Counted from the first letter of the stretch, positions 31,585-45,182 are shown. The stretch is 64,000 bases of DNA from Clavaria fumosa (GCA_951802425.1 OX637794.1:1798001-1862000); one strand, 5' to 3'. The notes: generated by a model not told the origin, from the letters alone. Numbers and translations are program-made.

Positions 31585-31941
31585 ATGACCTCAAATAATA
31601 TCAGGGTGGCTCCACGTAAGTCGTGTCCTTCGTAGCATTGTCTGACTATTACTGATTCAGATGGCAAAGCGGTCATTATCGCATTCATCACTCTTGGCAT
31701 TATCTTCGCCGGCTTCATGCTCATCACCAGCATACTGCTTCTTAGGAATGGTCCAACGGGAGAATCTTGTTCGGATGTTGAAGCTGGTTCACGCAGAATT
31801 CCCTGGAGTGATACAAGCTCAATAAATTCACCCGCATTTGCTGCGTCACCTTCTTCGCCTGCAATATTCGGGTTTGAAACCGCCAAGGGTGTCCACGTAG
31901 TACTCAAGATTACTCCCCCAACTCCTACTCGGCACCGATAA
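31585..31941 (+). CDS. Small single-pass membrane protein (unknown function)
   Basis: Not recognised as a known family. Two exons give a 103-residue protein: MTSNNIRVAPH from ATG 31585, a 45-nt intron at 31616-31660 (gtaagt...ctgattcag, with ctgact upstream of the acceptor), then GKAVIIAFITLGIIFAGFML continuing to SILLLRNGP, a single hydrophobic helix of about 24 residues. The C-terminal 60 residues are polar, Ser/Pro-rich (SSINSPAFAASPSSP) and end TPPTPTRHR. The short N terminus with one Arg before the helix and the polar tail allow either orientation in the membrane. A TATA-like element about 90 bp upstream and clean splice signals support reality, but no homologue is claimed. Confidence 0.55.
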
Positions 31942-32345
31942 TGATCCCTTTGCACAATAGTTCGCCACATGCTAGTGCCCCCATTCATTTGCCCAATAAA
32001 ACACTCCTTGCTCTTACCTCGCGGATTCGACGTGTATGCATGTCTTCGCAACGTACAATCTACATTGCGTGAGAGCTAATTTTGCGTTGTGATTCGTAAG
32101 GAAAAGACTTACGGTGTCCGGGTTTTGGTACCACATGTGTATGCCAACGAGGCCGTCCATTGAACCCTGTTTAAATCTCGCATCCCGCTTGCGAGAGCGG
32201 TGGGACACCGTCTGCTCATCCTGTCAAGCGTCGTTACCATTCAACACTAACACTATCCCATGCGACAAGTTGACGAAGAATATCTCACCCATGACCAAGT
32301 ATCAGCGCGCTTGGCTCATATGCAGCTCATCTTGAGCCTGCTGAG
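31942..32345 (-). CDS. Possible spliced gene, hypothetical (incomplete model)
   Basis: On the minus strand two adjacent open exons have textbook splice ends. One (about 32113-32222) runs from a cttgacag acceptor to a gtaagt donor and reads DEQTVSHRSRKRDARFKQGS then MDGLVGIHMWYQNPDT. The next (about 32034-32075) is 42 nt, from a tgtag acceptor to a gtaagag donor, and continues in frame IVRCEDMHTRRIRE. An upstream exon ending RADTWSW (about 32291-32311) can be joined in frame. No start exon or stop could be fixed, and a 3' extension would run antisense to the small membrane protein. I recognise no family. It could also be the remains of a gene. Confidence 0.3.
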
Positions 32346-35300
32346 TGTGTTGAGGACCAAAAATAGGTTGGCCTGCGGCGACACGCTGTTTAGCGCTACC
32401 ACACCAGTTAGCACAGTGAGAAGGAATAGGGATTAACGCGCCATCCCACAGCTGCGATGAGAGTGGTGTCGCAATACTTTGAGTTGCCATTCTACAGGGT
32501 CCTTCATCTTGTCTGCAGTGCCCACCCGCACACGATCGCACTGTGGCCGACAGCTGCTAAGCCGTCTGAGAGCAGTGTGAGAGGCAGTGTTCACTGATAG
32601 CTTGATTGGAGCACAGCAAAAGAATTCCGAACGGAGCTGATTCTCCCATATATGACGTGAGTCTGCAGCATGTAACTTGAATGATAAAAGGTATTCACCA
32701 GAATCCTACGCCAATGTATATCGATTGCCAAGAAGGCGAAGAAAAGTTGGAAAAAATTAGTGAGGATGGACCCCACACGCACGCCTGGCTGCCGTTCCAA
32801 ACAACCGGTTGCCATTCCCACAAGGGCGCAGCCCGTTTCGCGACGTCTCTTGGAAGACTTCTTCCTGGTACAGTCTATCGATGCCGCTTTCGAAGCAAAC
32901 TTCCCCCGCTGCGCAGCCAGAGCCTACGTGCTTGACTCGACCCTTGCTCCTACACGAGTCGCCTCCGATTTTACAATCATGAAGCGCCCGACCAGACTAT
33001 GCCCGCAAAAGCGTCGCACCGCATTACTCATACGCTCACCAGAGTGACGGGGGAGACTCAGAAGCAGAGGTGCAACTCCAGACATGACTTATCATGAATC
33101 CTATAACCCCTAGCCTGCTCGCGAAGCCTCAAACGAGACTACTGCTCCCTGCAATTGAATAGCCAAGCATTGGAGCCGTCTTCCAGAGTGTGCGGCTGGC
33201 AGCAACCCATGTCATGGTAGATGCGAATCGCACGATCCCCTCACCAGAGAGTCGACGAGTTCTTGTCCGCCACGCTTACTCGCTGGCCAACCGCTCGACC
33301 GGTGCCTGAGAGGCACGTCGTTGTCATCGAACTGGAGAACGAATCTTCTTGCAACAGACGATCACATTGGACGTCGTGTACCCGCAGGTGTTGCAATCTC
33401 GATGACAAAGATGAACGGAGGCTCAAGACAGGTGCACGGAAACAAGAGGGAGACCAGTGGGTCAGCTCATCGTCGCCTCCGCTGGATCATAGGAAATCGG
33501 CCACAACATTCACCAGTGTAGGGCGATGAACACACCAGAGCAAGGAAGAGCAGCAGTCCCAGCAGTTCTGTTTTAGCAGATCTTCGCATTGATGGAGAAC
33601 AGGGCAGGCAAGGATCCATTCCAGTCTGGACGACGCAGCAACACCGATACTCCTTGCCAACTCCGTCGTATGTGATTGGGGTGCAAACATAGAATGAGAG
33701 ACGAGTTTCAAAGCAAGCAGCAAACTAGCACAGTCTGCCTTCCTGTTTGGGAAGGGCAGGAATCGAGGTGGGCATGTGTCCTGTCCCATAAATCAGTCCC
33801 AAGAGCATTTCGCAACGCACGACTGCGTGAGACAACGATCAGCCCGTGGATACGGAAAATTCAGGCGTGAGGCGCGCGGCTCTCTAGACAATCTCGACAG
33901 GCGCGAAATGCGTCGTAGCACCCCAAATCTTATTTTGGTCCACGCGGTTTAGTCCCTCCAGTTCGTTCCCTTGTGCCACGCCTTCCTACCCATGATAATC
34001 GCCAGTTGCGAAGCCATGAAAATTTCGCTGCCTTAGCTTGGCTTCTAGACTTCCAACTCGAACAGAACTCCTGAGAGCCCGCGTGAGTGAGAGTAGTCTA
34101 CGGCGAGCGGAATCTGTCAAAAACATCGCCGGGTTTGAGACTTAGGGTCTACTTGCACAGGTGCAAGAAGGACCGGCTCAGGGAAGTAGTCGCTGACTTG
34201 AACGACTAGTGATCTTGTTCGAGCAGCTCGTTTACTGCTGGTGGAGTAATGTCATTGAATGATGCGTTGCTCGGAGCGGTGCGGTCGATGAACTTTCGGT
34301 GCCATATTTCGACACAATAGAGCATACAGGAGCGACAACAGGCAATGAGGCCTCCGAGGAGACTGTGCGTAGCCTGGCCGGCATGCAGCAAGCCAATTCT
34401 GGAGGGCAACACTATGCGTGACCGCTCGACGTCCTGACGAGCTAGTGTGGAATGCTTCTCTAGTGCTTACTTGCGCAATCAGCATGCCTCTAAGCCGAAG
34501 TATATCATGCGCGTTTCCGGTGTCGCCTCCCTGTCGATGACCTTCGGACCAACATAACCTTCGGACGGAGTTTGTTCAGCAAGGCTCATCAAACGCAAAG
34601 CGGATAAGCCAAAGGAACACCGCCGTCTGTGTGTGAGGGCGGCTGGTACCAGAGATCAAGACATGGGATCCCGCGGCGACACAGACGATGATTTGCGGGA
34701 AGCGGCGTAGAGGAAGTGAAAGTGCTAGGGCACGTGCCGGAGATGCGACCAGAGCTCGTGCCAGACGCGTCCTAGCGGGCGGATGTGGTGGACCATCAAA
34801 TGGTGCTGCAAGTGCGCGTGTAGATGCGAAATTCTGTCGGGACTCGCCGTACGCCCAGAAGACCAACACGCTCGAACAAAGGTTAGGTCGCTCGCCCTAA
34901 CCCAGTGGCCGCACATCAAAAAACAACACGAGCAAACGTGAGATCACTAGCACGTCCATAAATACTTAGGGTTAGATGACATTCCGCGAAGGAAATGTAT
35001 CATTATGGCTGGAGGCAACTAGACCACGGGGAGTTGAGACGATGGCACGGGTACCTGGAGCGTTAAGGGTCATCGGAGAGGCCTAGATGCTTAACCGGCT
35101 CTAGAAGAGGGGCTTTCTAGCGCGGTAGGAGTGCCATCTTTGAGAGCTGCGAACGCTGAAGAGAAAGAAACACGAGCGACGCGGTTGGCTTTTGTATTGA
35201 AAACGTGACCGCATTATGTAAGCTAGGGCAATGGTTCATTGTCATGCTGTGTTCGGTGGATTCTCTGAATGAAATTCTATACTGTACACTGTACATACTA

Positions 35301-35456
35301 CGGTGCAAAAAGAGGAAGTCATATTGGCTTTTGAAACGTTTGCTCGCACTGCCTTCGCTGGAGGCTAACCACCGCGCTGCGTGGAGAGACTATCGGAGCT
35401 CAATCAATTACAGGTGGGCAAACCACCTTGTTTACACACAATTCCACCGCGCAGTC
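32346..35456. other. Roughly 3-kb stretch without a recognisable gene
   Basis: Base composition resembles the flanking genes, yet no ORF here shows a protein family signature, membrane pattern or convincing exon chain. Many short overlapping ORFs occur on both strands, as expected by chance at this GC content. It may hold the 5' part of the minus-strand hypothetical gene, a non-coding transcript, or a decayed gene or transposon. The last few hundred bases must contain the Vps2 promoter. Confidence 0.4.
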
Positions 35457-36395
35457 ATGAACATCGTTGTAGGATTTCTTCCAGTGTGCCTTCTATGCCT
35501 GAAAGATAATGTTTCTTCGCAGGAGGCCTTGTTTGGTCGGACGATAACGCCCGCAGAGCGATTGCGCCAACACCAGCGGTCGCTGGCGAAAGCGCAGCGC
35601 GAACTGGACCGCGAACGCGCTAAGCTAGAGCAGAGCGAGAAGAAGCTCATTGTCGACATCAAGAATAGTGCCAAGGACGGTCAGATGGTGAGTCTCTCAA
35701 TCCTCATTCGGTATCTGCTAACTCCAAGGGGCAGAATGCATGTAAAGTCATGGCCAAGGATCTCGTACGGACGCGCCGTTATGTCCAGAAGTTCTACCAG
35801 ATGCGCACCCAGCTTCAAGCAGTCGGTCTGAGGATACAGACCCTGAGAAGTAATCAGCAAATGGCCGACGCCATGCGTGGTGCTACTAGGGTACGATGCC
35901 CGCAGACTAACGTTCCTCCGTCCTCACTCTGCATCAGGCTATGGCGTCCATGAACCGCGGACTCAATCTCCCAGCCATTCAGCGGATCATGTCAGAGTTT
36001 GAGAAGGAGAGCGCGACAATGGATATGAAAGAAGAGATGATGTCTGATGCCGTGGACGAAGTTATGGATTCCGACGAAGATGAGGAAAAAGAAAATGATA
36101 TAGTAACGCAAGTGTTAGACGAGATAGGCGTTCACTTCTCCCAAAAAGTGAGACAATCCTATATTGCCTCGTTCTGCTGTCTTGGACTAAGGCATCGACA
36201 TAGCTCATCGACGTGCCGACAGGCCTCTCTGGTGCGACTCATCTCGCTGCTAATCGCCAAGCAGTCGCTCTCGGGGAAAATTCTGCTTCCGGCCCTTTAC
36301 CTGGCGCCAGAAAGCACACCAGTGGTGATGGGGGTGGAACGATAACATCGGAAGAAGCGCTACAAGCGCGTTTGGATGCTTTACGAAGGGGTTGA
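35457..36395 (+). CDS. VPS2: ESCRT-III subunit Vps2 (CHMP2-like)
   Basis: Snf7-family subunit of ESCRT-III, which with Vps24 remodels the Snf7 filament on endosomal membranes and recruits Vps4. The preferred start is ATG 35457: MNIV, a 54-nt intron (gtagga...cgcag), then EALFGRTITPAERLRQHQRS, the usual Vps2 N-terminal helix. Following exons give KAQRELDRERAKLEQSEKKL, ACKVMAKDLVRTRRYVQKFY, LRIQTLRSNQQMADAMRGAT, MNRGLNLPAIQRIMSEFEKE and the acidic MIT-interacting C-terminal part (EEMMSDAVDEVMDSDEDEEK, VLDEIGV; MIM1-like EEALQARLDALRRG at the end). The reading frame stays open through intron 1 and upstream, which makes a false, longer N terminus likely in automated models. It converges on COG4, with 46 bp between stops. 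Confidence 0.93.
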
Positions 36396-36441
36396 TAGAC
36401 CAGTCATGACACGTATCTGCTACAATGATCAAGCGATCTAT

Positions 36442-39283
36442 CTACACTCTGAGGGCCTGGATTGCGCGCGCCTCTACACTGCTCAACCTCCATGAGATGC
36501 CGGACCCCTCGTAAAATTCGTTGAGATCCTCATCCTGCAGCAGGGGTAAACAATATGGCCGTCCTGGAGGCAGAGACAGCGTACACGGTCTAGGTTGAGA
36601 AGTATCGACATCTGTTGCAAACGAACAAACTTCTCCCTCGCATCGCCAAATACTGTCTGCGAGGACAGATATGCTATGACCGACCTCAATTCATGATCAA
36701 AGCGAATAGCGCCCAACTCCATCGATGCCACTTAACGAATGACACACAAACTGGATATACAAACTTACCTCAGTATACTTGAGGTTCATTACCAACTTCT
36801 CCCACGGGCGAAGCAGCAGGTCTAAAGCCAAGCTGAAGAATAGCCGGTAGTTGAGATCTGTGAATGTATCCTGTGTCCGTGTTTGCGTAATGACTGAGGT
36901 GTAATAGAGGTCCACAGACCTTGTATCCATTGACTAAGCCCTCCCATGCTTTTACGAACCGCTTTAGCACAACATCGTGATACTCAGCCTGGGCATAACC
37001 CTCGTCATCTAAGACGTAGGACACGTCCCTATAAATGTCATTGATTAGAGTGCGAAGTTTAGGTCGCAGCAGCTGGTTGAAAAGCTGTTCAATCCCTGCC
37101 TGCGTACGGCCAGTAAGAGCTTGCTCCTGGTCCACGTATCCAGTAACGTACCCGAAGATTGGTCCGGTATCGTGGAACCAGTTCAAGAAGTGAGGAAATG
37201 AGCATCTTAACGGGCTCATGTTCATGAGGGAGAAAAAACTGGGGAACGGAAGGCGATGTGGAGAGATCTTTAATCAACCGGTTCATGTGCGATGAAGAGA
37301 TATCTAAATCATTCAACAGGATCTGCTCCATTTAGTCAGAAAGAGAATGATCCTGTGCTTGAACTACCAACAATAAACGAGAGTTGATTCTCCCGCTCTG
37401 TCTTTTCGCCACGTCCTACGGAGGGAGCACTTGCGTTTCGATAGACATCGTCGAGCTTCCTCTTGATGACACCAGCGTACTCTCGGCCCATAATGTCTCG
37501 TAGAAGTTCTGATATTTTCTCGACTGTCTGCAATGAACCTGTTGTCAAGACTCGAGAAATCACTATCTTCAGGATATAAAAGACATCGTCAGGGGTTGTA
37601 GTAACCGTCGGGGTCTGCGACAGGTCAGGGTGTGACAAACGGTGGGCCTGGTAGACTAGTCAGCATTGATTGGGACACCGTGAGAATGTTACCAACCTTA
37701 TCAATGCTGGTGCGCGTGTACCATAGCTCTAGAGGCACATAATATGTCATCAAAAGACGCTCAAAAATCCGGTGCGAAGCAGTCAACTGCAAGAGTTCGA
37801 CTTGATAAGCAGCTTGACGATGGCCATCGGGTTGAGTTGTATCAGGGTTGATTTCGGACACAGAGCCACTTGGGATTGGCGGGTTGTTCTACATTGCCCA
37901 TTAGAAAAGCCCTCGATGATTCAAATCAGTGCACACCGCCAGATTGTCTGATACAAAAATTTTGAACAAAGCCCAGCGTCCGCTCATCCCTGACAACTCA
38001 GATAGTAGCTTATATACTTCTCGTAAGTCGACTTGGTCTTCATCGACACTCCCCTTCTGAGTGGCTGGCGGCCGTTTGGTCAGGGAGGGAGCGGGTGTCA
38101 GAGTAAACAGATTGGCAAGCTGTTTAATGACAAGAAAGATCGGAAAGGGCGGCGAGCAAAGGAGGTCATGTGGTCACCTGATGATTTGCTGCCCTTTCTT
38201 CCTCCCAACTATCAACTAGACTCGCAATTACTCGGTCACATTCCCCCATGAGTTTATTGATGACGCGACCCATTTTTCCCGGTCCATAATATTTCTCGAC
38301 GACGGAAAGGTGTTGATCCACAATCATCGCAATACTCTCGAAGAGGGCAGTCATTGCAGTGATGTAATAAAGAGAAGATGACGCTACCAAGGGCCAGGTC
38401 AACATTTAACTTGTTCCAAAATGAATAGGAATAATACTCTTTGCAGATGTGGGAGCACGTGATCGCACAAGGTCAACCACGAACGAAGCATATACTTCGA
38501 GACCTTCTTCTTCCCAGCCGATAGCTGGGAACAGTTTGAAATAGCGACTGGTAGCCGCCGCGTCATGAGATTTCGATGCTTGCACGAATTGCTCGCAAAA
38601 CACCTTGAGAAGTTGTTCACGCGCAATCTGAAGAGTCTGGGCTGGAGGAAGATGAAATTCCGAAGTGGGCTGAAAGTAATTTAGAAGATGGTGTCCAGTG
38701 ATGGTGTCCATTCAACTGACAACTGCAGCCTCCGCAAATCGCCCAGACGTGACTTCGTTCGAGAAAGACATAGCCCTCGCACAATGTCTTGTTGCGGATT
38801 CCCAATCTCGAATCTCGATCGATGTTTGTAACGCAATCAAAGAAGACTGGAATTGGTCTGAAATACATGAATGAGGCGGAAGATAAAACTCACCTTAAGT
38901 TCCATCACTTGACCAACGCGTTCAACAGCCTCTCGGACGCGTCGCATCAACTCGTCGAGTGATCGCACGCGCCCAGCAATCCGTTCGGCGGTCTGCGCCG
39001 TGGACTTGACCCTGTTGAACAAAAGAGAGGCATCCAAGAGTATATCGTCGACGGAAGAGAGCAAAGAGCGGAGACGGGAGAGGGAGATTTGTATGGGCTC
39101 CCTTGCAGTCAGCAATTCAGACAGAGAAGATGAAAGGGTCGCCTCTTCAGATTGAATTAACGAAAGACAAGACGTGATGTCCGAGAGCGTTGTGAGCTGC
39201 CTAGGATCCATTCGTACTTTTAGAGGCAAAGTGAGCTGCTCAGTATTACACGGAGCATCTCTGGCGTCAGCTGCCGCGTACAT
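36442..39283 (-). CDS. COG4: Conserved oligomeric Golgi complex subunit 4
   Basis: Cog4 is a lobe A subunit of the COG tether for intra-Golgi retrograde vesicles. The minus-strand exons read LTTLSDITSCLSLIQSEEAT and a long N-terminal coiled coil (LDELMRRVREAVERVGQVME), then DWESATRHCARAMSLS-like and LPPAQTLQIAREQLLKVFCE, RYFKLFPAIGWEEEGLEVYA, VEKYYGPGKMGRVINKLMGE, SIDKVGNILTVSQ-type middle segment, and the C-terminal helical bundle AIRFDHELRSVIAYLSSQ. The last splice (donor after NLDR, acceptor ctgcag) joins to DEDLNEFYEGSGISWRLSSV, the conserved C terminus of Cog4, with stop at 36442-36444. Two ATGs are possible: 39283 (MYAAADARD) and 39211 (MDPRQLTTL); the second begins where homology should start. 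Faces UPF0538 across a short gap. Confidence 0.9.
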
Positions 39284-39357
39284 CTCTACACGGGATGTAT
39301 GAACGCATGAACAAGTGCGTGACCTTTGTCACGGCATTTTGCGCGTTCAACTCCACT
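39284..39357. promoter_or_regulatory. Short bidirectional promoter, COG4 (-) / UPF0538 (+)
   Basis: Only 74 bp separate the upstream ATG of COG4 from the ATG of the UPF0538 gene (146 bp if COG4 starts at 39211). The two genes must share regulatory sequence or have overlapping 5' UTRs. Confidence 0.5.
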
Positions 39358-40019
39358 ATGTCCGCCGATACTATAGCTCATCCCACCACATCTGCGACGT
39401 TGACCGTTCGGGTAATCAAGTCGTTTGAGTACCGTACTGAACGCAGTCTTGTTCTTCACGGTGTAAACTTGGAGACCACTACAGTCGGCGAGCTCAAGCG
39501 CATTGTTTTGCAAGGTAAAGATCGCCACCTTACGGCACCTTGAAATCTCAGAACGTATGCCGTAGTGATACAAAGGCAACCAGAATGGAAACGGTATCGT
39601 AACGTTGAGCTTGGCATGTTTTTATTTCCCGTTGCTGTGTTCTCCTCCTTCAATTGATAATTGGGGACTTCGGTCTAGATACTGTAAAGCTTTACACGAG
39701 AGCTCACGGCGCGAAGGTTAACAAAGAATAGTCTCACTATTCACCCACAGATTCTGATATTCATTCGCCCTCGGCAGACGAGTAACTTGATCATAAACCT
39801 CGACCACGACGATTGGATATATGACGATGATAACTTGTCTCTCGCAAGCCTGCAATTTGGTAAGAAGTAGGAGGCACTGGCCTAACGTTACGCTGATGAT
39901 GTCTACAACTAGAGAATGAGACAGAAGTTAGTTTTTTCAATCGCGAATCTTACGAAAATTTCAAAAAGCACCCAGAGGTCGAACTTTCAATTATTAATAT
40001 TCGCTCTCTGCATTGTTGA
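39358..40019 (+). CDS. UPF0538 protein (C2orf76 homologue)
   Basis: A small conserved eukaryotic protein with a ubiquitin-like look and no established role. ATG 39358 gives MSADTIAHPTTSATLTVRVI, then KSFEYRTERSLVLHGVNLET (the family's N-terminal beta strands). Later exons read EWKRYRNVELDTVKLYTRAH, ILIFIRPRQTSNLIINLDHD, DWIYDDDNLSLASLQF and ETEVSFFNRESYENFKKHPE, which is the family's conserved C-terminal half. Joining VEL to DTVKLY requires an intron at 39614-39678 with a GC donor. The stop at 40017-40019 (after SLHC) is the simplest; an alternative last intron would carry the frame into the 3' end of the facing DnaJ gene. Automated ORF calling sees only exon 1. Confidence 0.8.
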
Positions 40020-40075
40020 CACCGCAGATTTCAGATCCGGTGGGACATTTGACAGGGTACTACACGACAGAAAGT

Positions 40076-41548
40076 TCACTGATTCGCGCATTGGACCCGC
40101 GGCTCACCCTCAACATCCTCATCCATCGGATCTCCTGCGTCCTGTGCCCTGTTCCGAGCACGGGGGTCTACAGCGTCTAGATACACCTCATCGAGAAGGA
40201 TATTCTTACTGAACTTCTCGATAGGTTTGCGAGGCGGTAGAACCTTCTCGAGGAGAGGAATCATCGCCGGGTCGATGTGATCAGGAAAGACAACAATGAA
40301 TTTGACATAAAGATCGCCTGGCTCATGGTGCCGTTGAGAAGGCATGCCTTGACCGTGTATCACCTTGACGTCCTCTGGAAGTCAATGAGCGTCAAAGAAC
40401 GCCGCGTGCATTAAGACAAAGAGACGAACGATGTTTGATAGTTTCTCCCTGGGGCAGATTGACTACGAGGGCTCGATCGTCCAGATGTTTGATCGTGAAG
40501 GTTCCTCCACCCAAAGCTGTGAGCAAGTCCAATTCAACTTCTGCTATGAGATCATTATCTTGACGTTTGAAACGCTCGTGTGGCTTCTCTTCAATGACAA
40601 TGATGACATCTCCTGGCTCAGCATTGGGCTGTTGATCGCTCTCGCCGCGAAAAGGTATAGTTTGGCCGCCTTTCATTCCCTTGTCGATATGGACCTCCAA
40701 CATTTTCTTCTCTGGGACGGTCTTCTTGCCCTTGCAGGCCGAACATTTATCCTTCGGGTTCATTGTTTCACCCGTGCCGCTACAATCGTCGCAGGGTGAT
40801 TGAATCTGTTGAATCATTGGACCCATGTGGCGAAGGGTGATCTTGAAACCGCGACCGCCACAGGTTGGACAAGTCCTGACCGCGTCCGCCTTCCCGCCCC
40901 TGCCTTTGCACTTCGTGCAAATGAGCGCACGGTTGAGGGCCAGCTTGGTGGTCTTGCCCTTATACAGGTCCTCGAGGGTGACGTGGACGCGATGCACCAG
41001 ATCTCTTGTTTTTCGGACACCTTGCCCTCTTGAAGAGCCGCCGAAAATTCCGCCACCTCCGAACGCACCGCCTCCGAACAATTGGCTGAAGAGGTCCTGT
41101 GATAAGAGTAAATAAAAGAATCAATGGAAATAGGATGGCATCGCACCTGGGGATCCATACCACCTGCTCCACCTTGTTCACGGAGACCAGCTTCGCCTCT
41201 GGTATCATATATCCTCCGCATCTCGGGGTCCGACAAAACTTCGTATCTGTGTTATAATTGAGTCAGAATCGGAGTCAGCGGTACAGTATGACGCACGCAC
41301 GCGTGGGTAACCTCTTTGAATAATTCTGGATCGCCCCCTTTGTCTGGATGCAGGCGCAGAGCCCTTGAAGTGGTGTGAGCAGGTATGTATATGAAACCCT
41401 CCGTGCTCACTTCTTGCGGTACGCCTTTTTCAGGTCTGCCTCAGAGGCGTCTTCTGCAACGTCAAGAAGATCGTAAAATTTCCTGAGATAAATGATGAGC
41501 TGGGCGCAGCGGACAGGCACAGTGCAAATGAGACCTTTCTCGGACCAT
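40076..41548 (-). CDS. Class A DnaJ (Hsp40), Ydj1/DNAJA-type
   Basis: Cytosolic co-chaperone of Hsp70. A 14-nt first exon (ATG at 41548, MVRE) splices to KFYDLLDVAEDASEADLKKA; the J domain continues with the conserved HPDKGGDPELF turn (minus strand about 41,330-41,370) and YEVLSDPEMRRIYDTRGEAG. A Gly/Phe-rich linker (FGGGAFGGGGIFGGSS) follows, then the four zinc-finger repeats CTKCKGRG, CPTCGGRG, CDDCSGTG, CSACKGKK, the two C-terminal substrate-binding domains (MLEVHIDKGMKGGQTIPFRG, GDLYVKFIVVFPDHID), and the end VQCANQ. CANQ is a CaaX box like CASQ of yeast Ydj1, so farnesylation and ER-surface attachment are expected. Tail-to-tail with UPF0538, 56 bp apart; divergent from RVB1. Confidence 0.95.
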
Positions 41549-41740
41549 GGCTACTGGACGTCGAGGTAATGGGAATGAAATGTAGAAGTGAAAGAGAGCT
41601 CAGCACGCCTCTTTTGAACTGCGCCACCGCGGAACCCTGTGGAATGTCCCAGAAGTCTTGCGTAGTCCAAATCCGGTACACGACAACTTTAGGATTCCAT
41701 TGCCCGCGTCTTCGCGTAGAACACCGTACAGCGCGTCAGA

Positions 41741-43403
<1,663 letters not shown>

Positions 43404-44816
43404 CAAGGCCATAGATATAGATACACATGTAGAGCAGCAACTGTGCAGGGCAGCAAGGCCACAGAATGTGACATAGCCAATTTAAAGAGTGCATTTGGTG
43501 CTGATTTGAGATCTCAATCTTGCACACATACATTAGGATAACTTACATAGACAAATCCTCATGCACAGCCTCATGCACAGCCTTGCCTCCTACAGTGAGC
43601 AACAAAAATGTTGCTCTCAAGAGTAGGTCAATTCCACCTATTCACAAGTATAAACAGTGATGGGGAGGGGTGTAGTGGTAATTCTGATGGTGAGCAGGAA
43701 TTCTGCATGCTGGTCACATTGATGGGAAGAAGTGCAGATGCAACTAGGAAGAGCAAGGAGTAGTGGGACAACACAACAGAGGGATTTGACCCAGAGACTG
43801 CATGAGAGGGTGGCCACTATATGTTATGACCCCATCCAATCACATAAGCACAATCCCTGCTCCAGACTCTGAGCTCCATACCAACTCCAGCCAACTCTGA
43901 TCCACTCCTCCATGACTCCATGCCTTCCTTGGACTCCATTCCACTGTCCTTTGGACCTTTCGGACTTTGTTCTAGAACCTTCTCCCTGCACCCCCTCATT
44001 CTGTCTGCCAATGGGAGGATGCCCATGACCCATGGGAGTCATCTTTTGTTGTTGTTTCTTTGTTCCATGAAAATTGCACAGGCACAAGTGGTGAAACTCT
44101 TCTAGTAATTTGATATATACTATGTTTCAAAGTACTCCTATACTCCTGTCCTTGCAGTATAAGATCCCACCTGTATTTCCCTGTTCTGTGGTTCAAATAT
44201 TAATGTCTCTTAACTCCAAATGTCTCTGAGCTTTCATCCTCATCATCCTCAACATTCTCCACATCATCCAACCAACTCTGAGTAACTCTGGCAGACTCTG
44301 ATGGAATTTGGAGTTTTGACTTCTGTTCTGATTCTTCTTGGGTATTGTTTCTGTTTGACAAATAGGGACACATATATATGTGGTGGCACAACACATATGT
44401 TGAGGCCAGAGTCCCATAAGTTTCTGCTTCCACTATCTGTTTTCCCATTTGTCTGATATGGACTCCAATCAGACTCTGATCTGCTCCACTCTGCTAACTA
44501 CTCTGCTGCTAATGTGATAGGACTGTGACAGTATATTTGAACTTCAAGCTGTGTATATACAAACTTAACAATGCCTACTACATGATCTGGTGCTTGACTT
44601 CCACCTCCAATAGCTGATGACATCAACATTCCAGAACTGGCCAACAATACTCTGACTCCAAGTGTGTCTGGACCCCTGGACCATGATGAAGAGTCAGAGC
44701 CCTCAGTCACTGACAACAACAACAAGCTAAACAAACCTCTGACACCTTGAGCTGAGTGTGAACTAACTCTGGCATGTCTCCTTCAGGAGATCATTAGCAC
44801 TAACAAGTGCCCAGAG
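43404..44816. other. Repeat-derived, gene-free region, probably an old gypsy LTR and leader
   Basis: CpG almost disappears immediately after RVB1. The stretch has no coding signal. TATA-like gatatatac (about 44110) and a later gag remnant suggest that part of it is the decayed LTR and leader of a gypsy element, but the LTR ends could not be fixed. Confidence 0.4.
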
Positions 44817-45015
44817 ATGGTTAAACCATGCAATCCTGACACCTTCAATGGCTTGGACACTAAGAAGTTGAAAAGCTTCTTGGTCCAATGCCACTTGAAC
44901 TTCCTTGATTGCCCAAGGGCATTCAAGTCTGACTCTCACAAGGTCCATTATGTTCTTTCCTTTCTCCAGGGCTTTGCCTTGGAATGGTTCGAACCAATGG
45001 TCCTGGATGGCGAAG
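44817..45015 (+). pseudogene. Gag fragment of a second gypsy family
   Basis: Residues KPCNPDTFNGLDTKKLKSFL, VQCHLNFLDCPRAF, and VLSFLQGFALEWFEP match the retrotransposon gag capsid domain (PDTFDGTDPxKLRxFLxQC...ALEWFEP type). It is a different family from the chromovirus at 53 kb, whose gag reads FDGNKKNFRTFLRSL. The homology stops at about 45010 and runs into the decayed chromovirus copy; no protease or RT of this family was found next to it. Confidence 0.65.
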
Positions 45016-45182
45016 GCCATCCAGTTGTCAGGACTGCCTACCTAAGCCACTGCCAGAACCTGAACGTATTCCAAAGACCAATAGCAAATAGCAAATAGCG
45101 AAGTTGCATGAAGGACAGCAACCTTTAGCACCTGTTTGCAACCTTGGAGAGGCATTAATGGCATTAATAGTGTTACCTGTCA

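Noticed and set aside
35205..35456. N-terminal extension of Vps2 upstream of 35457
   Set aside because: The frame is open only by chance; Vps2 proteins begin with a short Met-initiated helix, and a GT-AG intron follows MNIV.
43404..44400. Centromere or telomere-adjacent sequence suggested by repeat density
   Set aside because: No telomere repeat array (such as TTAGGG tandem copies) or centromeric satellite was seen; ordinary nested transposons explain it.
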